Origin: Margaritifera margaritifera
Taxonomy: Eukaryota > Mollusca > Bivalvia > Unionida > Margaritiferidae
Direction: 5' to 3'
Assembly: GCA_029931535.1 (NCBI GenBank)
Contig: JAQPZY010001436.1
Coordinates: 1,143,001-1,207,000, forward strand
DNA: 64,000 nt
Position numbers and translations under genes: made by a program. Below are positions 24,552-37,624 of the stretch, piece after piece. Each line of letters starts with the position of its first letter. The first letter of the stretch is position 1. The notes under the pieces were generated by a model that did no database searches, had not been told where the DNA came from, and saw only the letters and a program-made list of their open reading frames with translations.

Positions 24552-24881
24552 TAAGCACATGGCCGTGTTGGTTAGGGGCGTAAAACAATTGTCCTCTTTG
24601 TTATCAAAGCGTATTATGACAGTCAAATAATCGCACAAGTCATGCACTGACATTGTTAAATGTCAAGTAACGAAACATTTGTATGTGCTTATAATATCGT
24701 TCTGATATCCTTCTTTGTTTTCTATTTCAGAGAGGGAAGTCACTAATTTGGGTCCTATTTGCATTTTAAATTGGACTTCAATTGCAGTTAGCATAGTCGG
24801 TGAGTGTATTATCTGTAAAATAATGTCCTTATTTGCTTAAACAAATTTAGTAGAAAACCTACCACGAATAATTTCCTTATC

Positions 24882-24884
<3 letters not shown>

Positions 24885-24954
<70 letters not shown>
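24885..24954. repeat. (TA)n microsatellite
   Basis: About 70 bp of pure TA. Confidence 0.97.
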
Positions 24955-24957
<3 letters not shown>

Positions 24958-26639
24958 AAGTATGATGAAATATTTTAAATTATTGGTGAAAAGGTAGTAA
25001 TATTTTTTCCATTCCAATAGTTTTGCACGTGAAACATATCCTTATATTTTCACATGTGAAAATACAAAGTTTTACTTTGTGCCAGGTGACACTTCTTTGT
25101 GTGTACCTACAGAAGTTATACTTGCACCAAGAAAAACGAGCAATTTGTGAACTAGAGTAATAAATGAAAACTGCATTACCTTTCAGGCATGGAAATTATT
25201 TTATGCCTGAGATATCTGAGTCGCCACCTTTTACTTCTCTACAAAATTATGTCTCCCTTACTCCCCTATGTCAGCAATAAATAACAAAAAACTGGTTTTC
25301 TGAATCGCTTAAACGGACTTGCTTTGTGGTTAGATAGGGTGAAATTGTTTACAAAATGTTAAACGTTTAGTTTATTGCAACAGATTAGGTCTTCTAAAAC
25401 CTACATTTGCTTGAATCTCTGAAATTTTTTATGATCAGCCGATGCATACCATTGAAGCTGAGATGAACTTAAGATGTTGTGGGGTGGGGGGAGTTCATGA
25501 GCAACTTTGCTTAATGTGAAAAACCATAAAATTTACCCTGTAATAGGAAACCATAGCTCCAGGGAGGCTCTACCGTATTGAACAGTGATGTTAGTCTATG
25601 TCGTGTAGAACCACGCTATGTCTTTGAATTACTATATACCAGTGTGGTAGTATGAACTAATCGTGGTGACTTTTGCTAGATACATGGGACATGTCCTAAT
25701 GAAGCCTTTGTATCACCATCTGACTGATGGGGAGTATCCCAGCTAATCCAACTCTTCTGCATTGTTCAAGATACCAGGTCAGACCTGAAATAAGTAGTAC
25801 ATAGTAGTATAGAGGAAGTTTGAGTGGCAAAAAATTCATTAAAAGATCTACCATAAGTAAGCTAATTCAAAATATAAATAACGTTGTTGGATATATTAAG
25901 GGCATAAAGCCTATAATGTGCTTGACAGATCAACTATAGGTACAATATGATCCTATATCATAAACTTAATGTGAAATTCATATCACAAGAAAATTTTAAC
26001 AAGGATGGACATTTTACCATGTGGGACTTGTAACCATGTACCTATTAGGATCAGTTGTACAAACGTAATTCTAATGATCTGTTTGAACTTTCCTGGTGCA
26101 TTTTGAAGAGTGTCAGATAACAATTATTAAGTAGAATGGTTTATTAGGAGGTGATATCAGCTTATGCTATAATGCCACACTGTCAAACAATGTTTCAACC
26201 ACAATTAACAATAACAATAAAAAGGAACGTACTTTCCGTTATACTTACTTAATTTTGCTGTTTTCCTACATCCAAGTTAAGAAGACCAAAGGAAAATACA
26301 TTTTATTCAGTTTGACATACCTTTCTTTTCACAAGTCTCATTCTCTGACAGTTTAGAATGGCTTAGTAGACAGACTGATTGGGCTGTACTATAAAGTCCT
26401 CATCTCCATCTTCTCATTAAGTACCATATAACTATGTTTATAAGCAATTAGTGTAAGCCATATAAGTTGATATACTCATAGATCATGCCATCATAAGCGC
26501 ATGAATTAACTGCTTATAACCATAATAAATATGTGTAAATGACCTGCAGGCAAAATATCAACTAGAATGATGTCTTCGTGTGTTTTGAATAAGAGCCCCA
26601 TTCTGACTTTAAAGGCAATTTCCCCTGATAGAATTTAAA
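24955..26639. other. No gene recognised
   Basis: Plain sequence. A G-rich patch (TGGGGTGGGGGGAG) lies at about 25480-25493. Confidence 0.35.
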
Positions 26640-26753
26640 ACATATACGCCATTTGAACTTACATGTGGTGTGGTAATACATATACGCCATTTGAACTTAC
26701 ATGTGGTGTGGTAATACATATACGCCATTTGAACTTACGTGTGGTGCAGTAAT
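26640..26753. repeat. 38 bp minisatellite, 3 copies
   Basis: Three exact-length 38 bp units (ACATATACGCCATTTGAACT...). The first two are identical and the third has three substitutions (ACGTGTGGTGCAG). Confidence 0.95.
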
Positions 26754-27737
26754 ACATACATGATGATAATATTGACGAACAAGCCCACAGAGACTAAAAT
26801 ATGCATTTAGGGGGTAATCTTTAAAGAATGTAAAGTTTAAAATTGTTTCAATTTAAATTTTAAAGAATTCGTTTTCATTTGTAATTGAATAGTTCTCTTT
26901 TTATAGTCAATATACATACAATGACAAAATGTCATGTCGCTAGCTCTAATAATCAACATGCCATTTTATTTTAAAGTTTTAAGGTTAACACACTCACTTG
27001 ACTCAGTATACAGTTATTTTCCCAATAGAGTTCCTGCATTTGTTTTCCAGTACTGAACATTTGAGTGTGTTCGAAACCTAATAAATCATATGTTAATCTA
27101 AAGTATCTTCAGAGATGAACTCACAGTGAAGTTCTTGTCATAGGTTATCTAGCATTGTTTTTGGAGAGGCTGAACTGTAAGCAAAACAACGTATCAAGGG
27201 TCACATGCTTCACTTTTGGGCCAGCATCAGTCGCTAATTACTCATTGTGCATTTTCGCCAAATACACACATAAAATCACACCATAATGCTCATACAAATA
27301 TTTTGTGAATCAATTCCAACAATGCCTAAATCTATACCAAGGATAACCACCAAATAAAAGATAAAAAATATTCTAAAAATAGTTTGAGACTATATTCGTG
27401 GGTACTTGAAGTAATAATTCTGATCTGAGACCATCTGGCAATTCACTATAAAATTTGGTATATTATCCCTATGTGGACAAGCCGGGCGGACACATGTATG
27501 TTTAGTGTCTAATAAATATTTCCACACAGTTGACTCCTTTATTTTTTGCTCGCTGTGATGACTTGCTAAAGTCAAACTAATGTATGTCTTGATTCTAATT
27601 TGAACAAAGTAACATTCTTCGTAAAAATGTGTTAGCATGTGTTTCATAAAACGTAGAATTGCCTATACTCATTGGAGCACTTACTTTGTCAAACTCATCA
27701 GTTTCGGAGGTGAATAGTTCTTGTATATTTTTCAGAA
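26754..27737. other. No gene recognised
   Basis: A minus frame at 27390-27647 (85 codons, with CVRPACPHRDN) is the only mildly protein-like stretch. It has no recognised family and is left uncalled. Confidence 0.3.
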
Positions 27738-27850
27738 TCTGTATAGGGACAACTGGGCATATCCATTAGGTCCGTTATGTGCTTAAGTAACAGTCACACT
27801 GTTTGGATTCACGCAAAAGCGTGTTAATTTGTGACGTCATAATGGTTGCA
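27738..27850 (+). repeat. Dispersed repeat family B, copy 1 (with TGACGTCA)
   Basis: Shares the ordered blocks TCTGTAT, GGACAACTGGGCA, GTCCGTTATGT, GTAAC, GGATT, GCAAAA and ATTTGTGA..TCATAA with the reverse complement of 28405-28512. It contains a perfect TGACGTCA at 27832-27839, followed by TAATG. Class unknown: no tRNA-like promoter or terminal repeats were seen. Confidence 0.65.
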
Positions 27851-28384
27851 CATACGTTATACGTCGAGTTTTAAATAGATAGGGAAAACACTAGCAGCAG
27901 AAGAGTACACAAGGGGAGTAAATCTTGCTGGAATAAACTTATTAGGAATTCCTCATAAAAAATCAAATTTGCCGGAACGCACGTAATAGTCCCATTCCGT
28001 CTGCGAGAATGAGATATGTGTAGTCTATCATTATCAATCTCTTTATTTTTAAAGGTAAGTCGATCTTGCCCTTAGACCTCAATTCCATAATGCCTGAATG
28101 GAAGTGATCAGTTTTGAAAAGCACCGGAAAGCACCGGAACATTTTAAGTTTAAGTAAATTCGAAAGACGAAAAACATCATCTTATAAGAGAGGAATAACT
28201 TTTTTATTCAAAAACAGATTGCTGTCAAACTTTGTATTTTATTGCTGTGAAAGAATTGATTCTCATTTTATTGAACTTTGAATGTAGTGATTTAATTGAT
28301 ATCTTTAAAAAAATAATTTTACCTCGACTACTGTTGCTATGTTGTTTTCTGTTGCTATGCTTTACCTTAGCTCTTCAAAGCACA

Positions 28385-28700
28385 GTGTATGATGCATGGG
28401 TAAACGTTATGAAATCACAAATGAAAATATTTTTTGCATGCATCTAATCCGAGCAACGGTAACGCAGATACATAACGGACGCACAAGGTCTGCCCAGTTG
28501 TCCAGATACAGACTAATACCGCCTTTAGGTAGTCAGCTTTTTTTAAATAACAGCGCTTGCTGCGCAACTCGATATGACACGATTACTGCATTATGACGTC
28601 ATAGATATGATGTCACTTTTTACATAGGAATACAATGAACTCTGTGAGTTATTGGAAGTAAAATGACGTGGTTGCACCTACATACTTTTCATACTTTGCT
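28385..28700 (-). repeat. Dispersed repeat family B, copy 2 (longest, with TGACGTCA)
   Basis: On the minus strand the first part (28700 to 28560) matches 63620-63760 and the second part (28512 to 28405) matches 27738-27845. This copy therefore joins the other two into one family of at least 300 bp. The perfect palindrome TGACGTCA is at 28594-28601. The short plus frames at 28232-28447 and 28396-28596 arise from it. Confidence 0.65.
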
Positions 28701-28794
28701 TAGGAATATATTCAACTAAGAGTAGCGAAATAAAACCCATACCAACCTATATATATTTACGATTTTTGATTGCTTAAACCCTAACACTGTAAAA

Positions 28795-29785
28795 AATATC
28801 AATTGTTAAAAATGTTAAAAACTCAACATTTGGCAAGCGATCGTCCTTAAGAATCACATTATTTACTGTGCGTAGATACAGTTGTCATCTCATTGTTGTC
28901 ACTTCGTAGGCTGCATAGAAAAATAAAATTAAGACTCTTACTTTATATAAGATGAGTACACGTCATCTGACCTCAAAGAATTGTATGTAGGAGAATGTAT
29001 CTTGCCAATAAGCGGTGGTGCTCAGTTAAGTTGGGATTACTGTCTGCATGAGCAATAATGGTAAAGAAGATAAATAAGTTCTATTTCATTAACATAATGC
29101 TATGACTGATCCTAAGTAGAAAAAAAACAAGTTTTAAAAATTAGTATACAATTTTTCTAATCGCAACTATAGTACTGTGAAAGAAAATAATAAAGTCATC
29201 GAAATGTACACGAGACCTTTGGAAATCTTTTACAATATACGACCTGCCGTAAATAGGACACGAAAGTTTTCCATTGCGGAAAACTGATGTGACCTCAACC
29301 ATGCTGTCATACCGAAATAATAACTCATCAACATACCCTTTTTATGATTATTTGATAAAAGTTTGTGATCTTTAAATTGTACAGATTTTATGAATTTGTA
29401 AAAACTCATTCGCTATTACTTTATGGTCATTTAGTGATAGGGTACTTTTTCACAAACTTTTCTATGTAATGTGGGAATAGATATTCACCTAAGAGGACCG
29501 CAAGAAAATGCACGCCAACCTCTACTTCTTTTGAGATTTCGCATTGGTAAGACCCCCTAGCTATGTAAAAAGGTCAGTTTTCTTTTCAAAATGGTTAAAT
29601 ACTCAGCATTTTACAAATGTTCATGCACGAAACACACATAAATTACTGTGCGTAATTCCTAGATATAATTTTCATCTAACTGTTGTCACTTTGTAGGCTG
29701 CTAGACCAATAAAAAGAAAGAAGATAAATTAGTTCTCCCTTCAAAGTTATATTTCAATAGCTTTCTGATACTACTGATCCCACTG
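28795..29785. repeat. Old direct duplication (about 28795-29115 and 29585-29785)
   Basis: Both copies contain TTACTGTGCGTA, then TCATCT..TGTTGTCACTT.GTAGGCTGC, and further on 'agaagataaat.agttct' and 'actgatcc'. The left copy carries extra sequence between the blocks. Identity is about 75-80% by eye. The spacer 29116-29584 holds nothing recognisable. Confidence 0.6.
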
Positions 29786-31317
29786 GGAAATTTAGTTTTG
29801 TAGATCAGTTCCCGACACTACACATTTTACTTTCATTATAGCAATTCGAGTTAACACCAACCGAACAAACCAGCTTATAAACTTTAGAAAATCTTGATCT
29901 GTATCTTGCTTGAAGAAAAGATGCAGCGATTCACAGCCTAAAAGACGCCACGTTAGTCAGTTTCAATTTTTTATAATCTTGTGTACGTTTTATTTCTAAA
30001 TGAGTTTCTGGGGATTAATATATGCAAGGTATATTTGTTATTATGTCGGCGCGTGAAAAACTTGTCTGTGTTGATAGCATAGTCTTTGATTTACCTGACA
30101 AACCTAACGCAAAACTAACAGTTATTTCATCATTATTGGTGTTGCTGTCTGGGCATAAAGCATTTACTTCTTTGAAATCGGCCAGTCAGTCTTTTGCCTT
30201 TGATGAAACACTTTTTGCATACTAAAGCATTACATTTTTACGTACCAGATTATAAGTATAAAATATAGGGGAATTTAAGAAAGAGTTTTCCTCCATGCGA
30301 CAAAGTCCCTCTTTTTCTCTCTGAAAAAGGAGTTGTAAGAACTAAGATTGAAATGAAGTCGCATTGGCGAGTGGGGCTGCGTAGTATTTAGTACACAGCC
30401 AACTAATTGTTTATAAACTACGGAAACAACCTCTGTATGGTGGTATTTTAAATACCTTATTTCAAAGAATGAAGGTCGCTGATTGGTTGAAAATAATTAC
30501 CGGATAATATTAGCATACTTTTTTCGGAAAAAGCTTATGAATGGATAATTGTAGACAATAGTAGGCTTGAATCTTAAACCATTTTAATTTATCGCTGTCT
30601 CTGCACAGGTACTACTGGATGTATATATGGAAATATCACCGTGACGGATGTATATAGTAGGTACATGCAAGCATATAATTTTCATCGTTTTAAAAGTTTC
30701 CTCTCGGCTATATTGTTAATAGGATGTAAACGTGTTTTGCCATTCTTACTACGAAAGTATAGTCATTTGGCCACATATTAAGATTACTTTCTATGGGAAC
30801 TGAATTCTTTGTTTGTGCCCAGTTCTATCACCATCATTTGTCTGTTGCTTTTGAAGGCATATATATTACAAATTATTGATAGTTGCCACTATGTATATTA
30901 TCAGGCTCGAAAGAATCATTTAATATTTAGCTTCTCCAGTCTATAAAAGAGACGTATTAACAATGCCTGCACACCAGAACGAACAAATTAATTAAATATT
31001 TTCTTCGACGATAACGATTTGTGAAGTGAAAGAGAAAAATGAAATTGGGCTTAATGAAAACCTTGAACTTGAACCCGAGTCGTTATAAAGTTATGTGTAA
31101 ATCTGCCATTGGGTTTTTCTACAGTATTAAACGATACTAATGATACAAAGTTTCAATAGCCTGTCAAGACGAGAAGGCCCTACTTTAAATTCCTTCGCTA
31201 GGCGTCACACATGTGCTGTAATATATTTGATGCTTTATTTTGCTTTTGGTTTTTCTTTTTTAACCTACAAGAAGATACTAAAACAGATCATTTTTAAATA
31301 TTAAAATGTCCGAAGGT
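29786..31317. other. No gene recognised
   Basis: A plus frame at 30022-30225 (67 codons) has no motif. Confidence 0.35.
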
Positions 31318-31377
31318 CTCTCTCTCTCTCTCTCTTGGCTGGTTGGTCAGTCAGCATATCAGTTTATCTCCATTGAA

Positions 31378-31435
<58 letters not shown>

Positions 31436-31612
31436 ATCTATGATGGTAAAACTGACAGACGAATAGACCAACAGAGAAACAGATAGATGGACGATACAAA
31501 TAGTACAGTCAGTTCCTTGCACCCAACGCCCTCTCTCTGTTGGTTGGTCGGCCAGCATATTAGTTTTACCCCCAATGGATCCAGATCTCTCTCGATTCCG
31601 ATCTCTCTCTGG
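31318..31612. repeat. (TC)n microsatellites within a duplicated 60 bp block
   Basis: TC tracts lie at 31318-31335, 31381-31433 and, shorter, at about 31530, 31585 and 31600. The block TGG.TGGTTGGTC.G.CAGCATAT.AGTTT..C.CCA.TG occurs at about 31335-31375 and again at 31540-31580. This shows a duplication of TC tract plus flank. Glu-Arg repeat frames on the minus strand are artefacts. Confidence 0.85.
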
Positions 31613-31799
31613 ACCATCGTCACTAGCGCGCGAGCGAAAATCTGAATAAAAAACTCTGAACTCGCCGGCGATCGAATGGCCGCGCTTTCACTGTTCGAGA
31701 CGTTAGTCATGCAATGTTTGTATTGTTCTACTTTTCTTCATTTAAACCAACTTTCATGTTTTAATTCTAAGCGTCTCTATTATTTATTTAATCAATATG

Positions 31800-33292
31800 C
31801 ATTCAATGGCAATCGAAGCCTACCAGCGGAGTAGAGTAGCAGCTGAAGCATACAAAGATGTACAGACGAGGTCTTGTATGAGATTAATGTGCTTGATGAT
31901 ATAAGTGCCTCGAAACGATGTCAGAATTTTTTTTTGCAGCGGTTCCGACCTCCAGCAGTTTCCGTTCACACAGAATGTAATATAATACGAGATACACTCT
32001 CATACAAGAAAGTCTGTTATGAGGGACTTGGCCTGGACACTTGCACGATATATATCTTCAAAAAACAATATGCCATCTTGGAAAACTTTCTTTTTTTTTC
32101 TTCTATCGTCTGACAAACAAACACTAACAAAGATATTATATCACCTTTTCATATATGCACCAGCAACAGACATGTCCACGGTATATATCTGCTTGGTTCG
32201 TCTCCTATACGTTGCCAAATCTCGAGAACAGGCTCACTTATTTGTTACGTCAAGCTTTACACACAAAATCTCAGGAGATGCTATGGAGCAGATCTCAAAG
32301 TTTGCATAGTAAGGTGACCACGAGACTCGGAACGATCATCAAAAAAACGGTCCTGATTGCAAGTGTAGGGAATAGGTATGGTCGTGTAGGTTTTTAATTG
32401 CAATATTGACGGATTTAGGTTTGTATGTAGATAATATTTTATGGCAAACAATTATCTTGAGCTGTAAGAGGATTGAAGTTATCAATGGAAGCTTTTACTC
32501 GGCTTCTGTTAGACGCAGTGACGAAATAGTTTCCTTGGCAAGGCAAATGTCTAATTTCAAACGAGGTTCAGGATCTTTGTTTCAGGCGATCGGGAAGGGC
32601 AAAAATATCTTGCAGAACTCACAGTGGGCAAGCTGGAAGAAACATCTTTGTTAGTTGAAGAATTCAAGAAAGAAACGATTCAGTCCAAAATATTTGCAAA
32701 CTGGAGCACCTTCTAAGATCCCGTGAATGTCCTTCACATTGAAAGAACTGATAGAGAAGCCAATTTTAAACTTTATGTGAACGCCGTTACCGAAACCTTG
32801 CCTTGGGTTCGAACTGTAGGGCGAAATAAAAATTGCCAAGTACACACTGGTATACATTACGGATGCAGAGAGATTAAAAACTGTCATATTCATGAGATTG
32901 CCACAGGTATGCCGCTTGTGCGCCACTGTATATCTACTAGCCATACATGTGGCTATACAGTTACACAGCACATGCAGATCTCCCAAGTCTATTTGAGGTT
33001 CCGGCACTGAAAGAACTTTTTAATCTTTTCTGCACAGACACAGAGTGTAACACAAGTCAATATGTTCAATGCATGTCGACTGGGCTTCCGTGAATAGACA
33101 ATTGCAAATGCTGTGCAAAATGTTACAGTGAAATTACTGACCCCAACGAAGACGATCTTGTGGCAGTGCGACCATTTGCATTACTTATATAGCGCCGGTC
33201 CTGACTTTCCTTTAATTTATTTGTCTCAAATGAGGCACATAATGGAAACTTACTATGATGAAATCAAGTCAATTATCTCGATTTTTCACTTA
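31800..33292 (+). pseudogene. Pseudogene of a large invertebrate-expanded family with C-terminal CXC-like domain, copy 1
   Basis: Frames on the plus strand change often but keep gene order. An N-terminal 'VLDDI' block lies near 31880. 'YISSKNNMPSWKTFF' and 'IYAPATDMSTVYICLVRLL' lie at 32050-32220. 'LHTKSQEMLWSRS' and 'KVTTRLG' follow one frame over. 'SREANF'-like 'DREANFKLYVNAVTETLPW' is at 32750-32805. At 33031 a Cys-rich segment reads CTDTEC, QCMSTGLP, a stop, then CKCCAKCY, 'SEITDPNEDDL' and a TAG at 33190. This resembles a family of large uncharacterised proteins in many invertebrate genomes ending in a tesmin/TSO1-like CXC (metal-binding) domain. The family name is from memory and the function is unknown. 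The region around 38000-38340 of copy 2 is missing here. Confidence 0.6.
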
Positions 33293-33893
33293 TAATGATA
33301 TAATAGAATCATCTTTTCACATGCTCAGTCCAGTACATTTATATAACATACCAGTAATTGTTACCATGTTATGGAAAAGCGTACAAATAATAAAAACATG
33401 CCTGAATGTCAAATTTTTAATGAAGATTACGAAAGATAAATTTGATAAAAGCGTTTCGCTCGTTTAAAATGTTAAGACTCTTGTATATATAAAAACTAGC
33501 AATTAGGGAACGAAACATGGGCATGTTATTATAGTACTTCAGCTGACAAAAAAACCGTATATAATTGAATGACATCATCGGCTGTATATTGTAATGTTTC
33601 ATTAAAATAACCGTCGATGTCTTTGTAAAGATGACATTTTTCTGGTAAACGTTCACACTAAAGAGAAACGAAAACCTGTCAATACGGAAAAACTACATAC
33701 GTCATTTATTTTGTCATGACTTCTCAACTCGTGAGAAAACAGATCAGTGATTGGGTTTTTGATTCCCGAGCCTGATATGTATATAGATATTATCACTACA
33801 AAATAAAGTGATATTACATTTATATCAGGTGAATACTCGCATGTTTATCTTGTACTATGAATATAATGGCGTCAGAAACGGTCAATAATAATA

Positions 33894-33972
33894 ATAAGAA
33901 TAAAAATAATATTAGTAGTAGTAGTAGTAGTACTACTACTACTACTACTACTAATAATAATAATAATAATCT
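33894..33972. repeat. Trinucleotide tract (TAG)n(TAC)n(TAA)n with palindrome
   Basis: AAT-type units flank (AGT)6 directly followed by (ACT)7. This makes a perfect palindrome of about 36 bp (33914-33949) that could form a hairpin. The duplicate segment has a pure AAT tract at the same place. Confidence 0.95.
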
Positions 33973-35184
33973 ATATATCACTCAATGAAGAAAAAAGAAT
34001 CGAGTAATCTTTTCAAGATATATATGTACATAAGATAATTTGAATTGTATGTATCAGTTTCTGCAATTTTCCGCAGTAAGTACAATCAATATCGCACCTT
34101 ATTTTAAGACATTTAACTATATTAACCTTTTGGTACTTCATGCTGAGGTAGAAAGCACTTTCAAGATATTGTTTAGTGAGAACTTAATTTATGTTTAACT
34201 TTGTAGATAAATAAAAAGAAACAATGAAACAAATCTCTTTGGAAATCGTAGGCAAACAGTGTCTCCTTTGACACGCTGTTATTGACGAGCTACTTTACAT
34301 TTTGTTTTTACTCAGGTGGTAATTTGTCTCACCCAAAATAATTTTAGATTACTTTGTATTACTAAATGATTTTCAAAATAATTTTACTAAATATTTACAT
34401 CTGATGGAATTGAGGTGAAAGTGTGTTTGTGTGTTGAAGTGTGAAATGTCCAGCGATTATATTCACATATATTCATAATTTTATACAACATCAATTTTCA
34501 TCAGTGAGAAGTTATACTGATAGCGTCTATTACATTCTCCCAATGGTACAGAGGTTATTCAGACGGAAACTCTTATTTTCCTCGTCAATCAAGAAATACA
34601 ATTACGGTGAGTTTCTAAGGCAACGAAACACTTGCATAAGTGCCATGCTGTAGGTAGAAACAAGATTATGCATTTGTTAACAATATTTCCTCAAACTGGA
34701 TTGCACGAGCGATAGATCTTAGCACTTGAGTAATATGCAGCTTTATTTGCTTCATTAAAGTTTCACACAAAAATCTCGCTTTAGTTTGGTCCTAGACGGG
34801 ACAATTATATACATCTTAAGTTTCTATGTTGGTTTTGAATTGTGAGTACTACTGTAGTTCTCAAGCTTTGGAAGCTTCATTTTCCATTTAGAAAATGTAG
34901 ATGACAACAAATTCGAAAAAAATGAACTGCAGCGGAAAATATAATCAGCGAGAAAACTTCTTAAAGAAAGTTTCCTACAAAATTAACTTTACATCACCTT
35001 GCCTGAATAATGTAATAAGATACATAATTTTTAAGACAAAACGATATGTTTGATGGTTCTTTTGAAGAAATATTTATAGATCTTTTATTAATGCATGTTT
35101 CATATTAGACACATGTTATTGACATTTGATGGTGATTAAATCAGTCTGGACGTATATTACTGTTATTACTGTACGTAGACGTCA

Positions 35185-35308
<124 letters not shown>

Positions 35309-37175
35309 CATTTTACGAAAAAGAATAACAAAGAATCTTAAATATTGCACGATGGAATATTAGTAAATGTACTTCATGAGAAAACATATTTGCACATATA
35401 TTTTATTTTCCTAGCTATAAAGTCAAAGAACTGGCATTCATTAAATATTTGATCCCCGAAGCAGAATCCTATCTACAACCATCATAACAACTATGGTGAT
35501 GTGTATGAATCTATATAGTTTACTTGTGATGCTACAGTTGATGCATTGGTAGAAAAACTGAGATGGACTTGAATCAGGAATGATGTCACCTAGGGTGCAC
35601 AATGCACAAAAGTGCAACATTGAATTTCGAATGGCTGAATATGCATTTTAGGAAAAGCAATGAGTACTCAATACAAATTAAACCTAAACTACTTGAAAAC
35701 GTTCGATTACATATCATCAAAGGGTTGATGAAGGGCAATATGTAATTTGGATAAGACAATCAGGCTTGAATCTAAAATGGGGTTATAAGTAATTGCATCT
35801 CGAGGATAAAATCACTTGATGCAAAGTTTACTATTTGGTATTGACCTACTAGATATTTCAATTTTATGTAAATACTATTAATAAAAGGTACTTACTTCAT
35901 GTAAATTTGAAAGATTTTGAAACAGGAAACAGACCATCGAAATTTTACGTGATATGCCTGGTAACATATTGTCGAGTGCCATAAGAATTGATTTACTGAT
36001 TGCCCCAATGGATGTTTTAAAGCATATTTGGATAAATACACAATAGTGAAGGTGGTCGTGTAATTTTGAGGTCTCAATAAGTATTCTCCGACGTACGAAC
36101 TACATAGTCGTAATATGTACTTTTGCTACTATGATGAACATACAGTCGCTTTTCGTCTTGGTAATGCGTATATCGAGTTTGCATTAAAACAATTAGAAAA
36201 GCAGCTTTATTTATTATTTGTATTTACGAATCAATATATTTAACAAGATGTGTGCATTGGAAAGAAATTACTTTCTGTTTGTTTACTGATACTCGTGAGA
36301 TGTTATGTCTAATGAATAGCATCGCTCAAAAGAGGATTTATTTTTAATGCTGATGTATTACATGCACTGAGTACGAATACCTGAATGTACATAGCATTAG
36401 TGATATGAAGTAAGCAATCATCAGCATTGTTTCGAGAGAATACTATTTTCGTTTAAGTATTTGAAAAAGTCACGCTGTTCGGAGTCCTCACGTTGCATTT
36501 GTTCTCCTGTTTGAAAATAGACACCGTATGATTAAACAAAAATCATCCCTGAAAAAATACGATTTAAGGAACAAATGGACAAAGTGTCGAAATAATGTAA
36601 ATGTTCATGCAAGCATGCGCTCGCAAATTTCATGGTTAAATATTCTTGTCGTCCTCACACAACACGGCTTTGCAAAGTTGTCACATCACAAAGTTTCATG
36701 GGACTATCATCATATGTGCAACATTCATTCAGTGCATGTACTTAAGAGCTGGGATGATTGCAAAAGTATTTTCTATATGTGATACCTAAACGAGGATATA
36801 TATCTTTGCCGTGCAATGTCGTGCTAATCGACATCCCTCGCCAGAAGAAGCTAGGTAACTAAACATATTTACAACCAAAAAAGTACATTATTCTGGACGA
36901 AACATGGAAATACCGAATCTTATTGCAGATGTAAATTAAGGGACAGAAGTCATTACAAAAGTAAGAGTAGAGAAGACACCCATTAATGTACGCTGATGGT
37001 GTTTCTATTTATGTCTTAATATTGAACATTCCCATGAGACATTGATCATTTGAATCTCAGACAGGTTAGAGGCACTCGTAACATTGTAATTGTAGGTATG
37101 GGCAGAATCTGTTGGGCCTTATGTTTTTCTATATCGAAGATAGCAATGAAATCTATACGTCTGTAACAGAGATGA

Positions 37176-37624
37176 AAACAAATATTTGTCGAGTTTTGTG
37201 GCAAATCTTCTTCGAGATTTCATTCGGTAGCTCCTTAATGGCAAGTTTTATTTGAAGGTTAGAGGCTTTAATGATTTTGCTGACCAAAGCCCTAAACTGA
37301 AAGCACTCTAAATATGTCATGAAGATATTTCCATTAGCCGAGGCGTGAGAAGACCAATAAAGCAGATACTTGCTGTAGAAATGCGCCATGATTTTGGAAG
37401 TAGGCAATTTGTTGATATTTTAAGCTCACTATTTCACTGTGTAACTTACGCCGAAGTTAGGCGTTTCTTGTCATCCCTATGAAAAGTGCAACTGGCAGTG
37501 GAAAGTCAAACGTACATACCTGATGTATTGCTCGCGATAAATATTCATGGTGCCTCTTACAATGATGCAGTTATTGACATCATTGACTAAATGACGAGAC
37601 TCTTGACTTCATTTCCACGATTGA
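37176..37624. other. Junction between duplicate copies, no gene recognised
   Basis: About 450 bp not aligned to either copy. The minus frame at 37153-37407 (84 codons) is the best open frame but carries no recognisable motif. Confidence 0.4.

Noticed and set aside
27390..27647. Minus frame with CVRPACPHRDN as a possible zinc-binding or RT-associated protein
   Set aside because: Only one Cys/His cluster, no second half of a finger, and no homologous context.
31160..31200. Possible nuclear copy of mitochondrial 16S rRNA (AAGACGAGAAGGCCCTA)
   Set aside because: Only this short match to a conserved rRNA motif is present, and the flanks do not resemble 16S.
37153..37407. 84-codon minus frame at the duplication junction as a gene
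   Set aside because: No motif, not preserved in the right copy, and no start or splice context.
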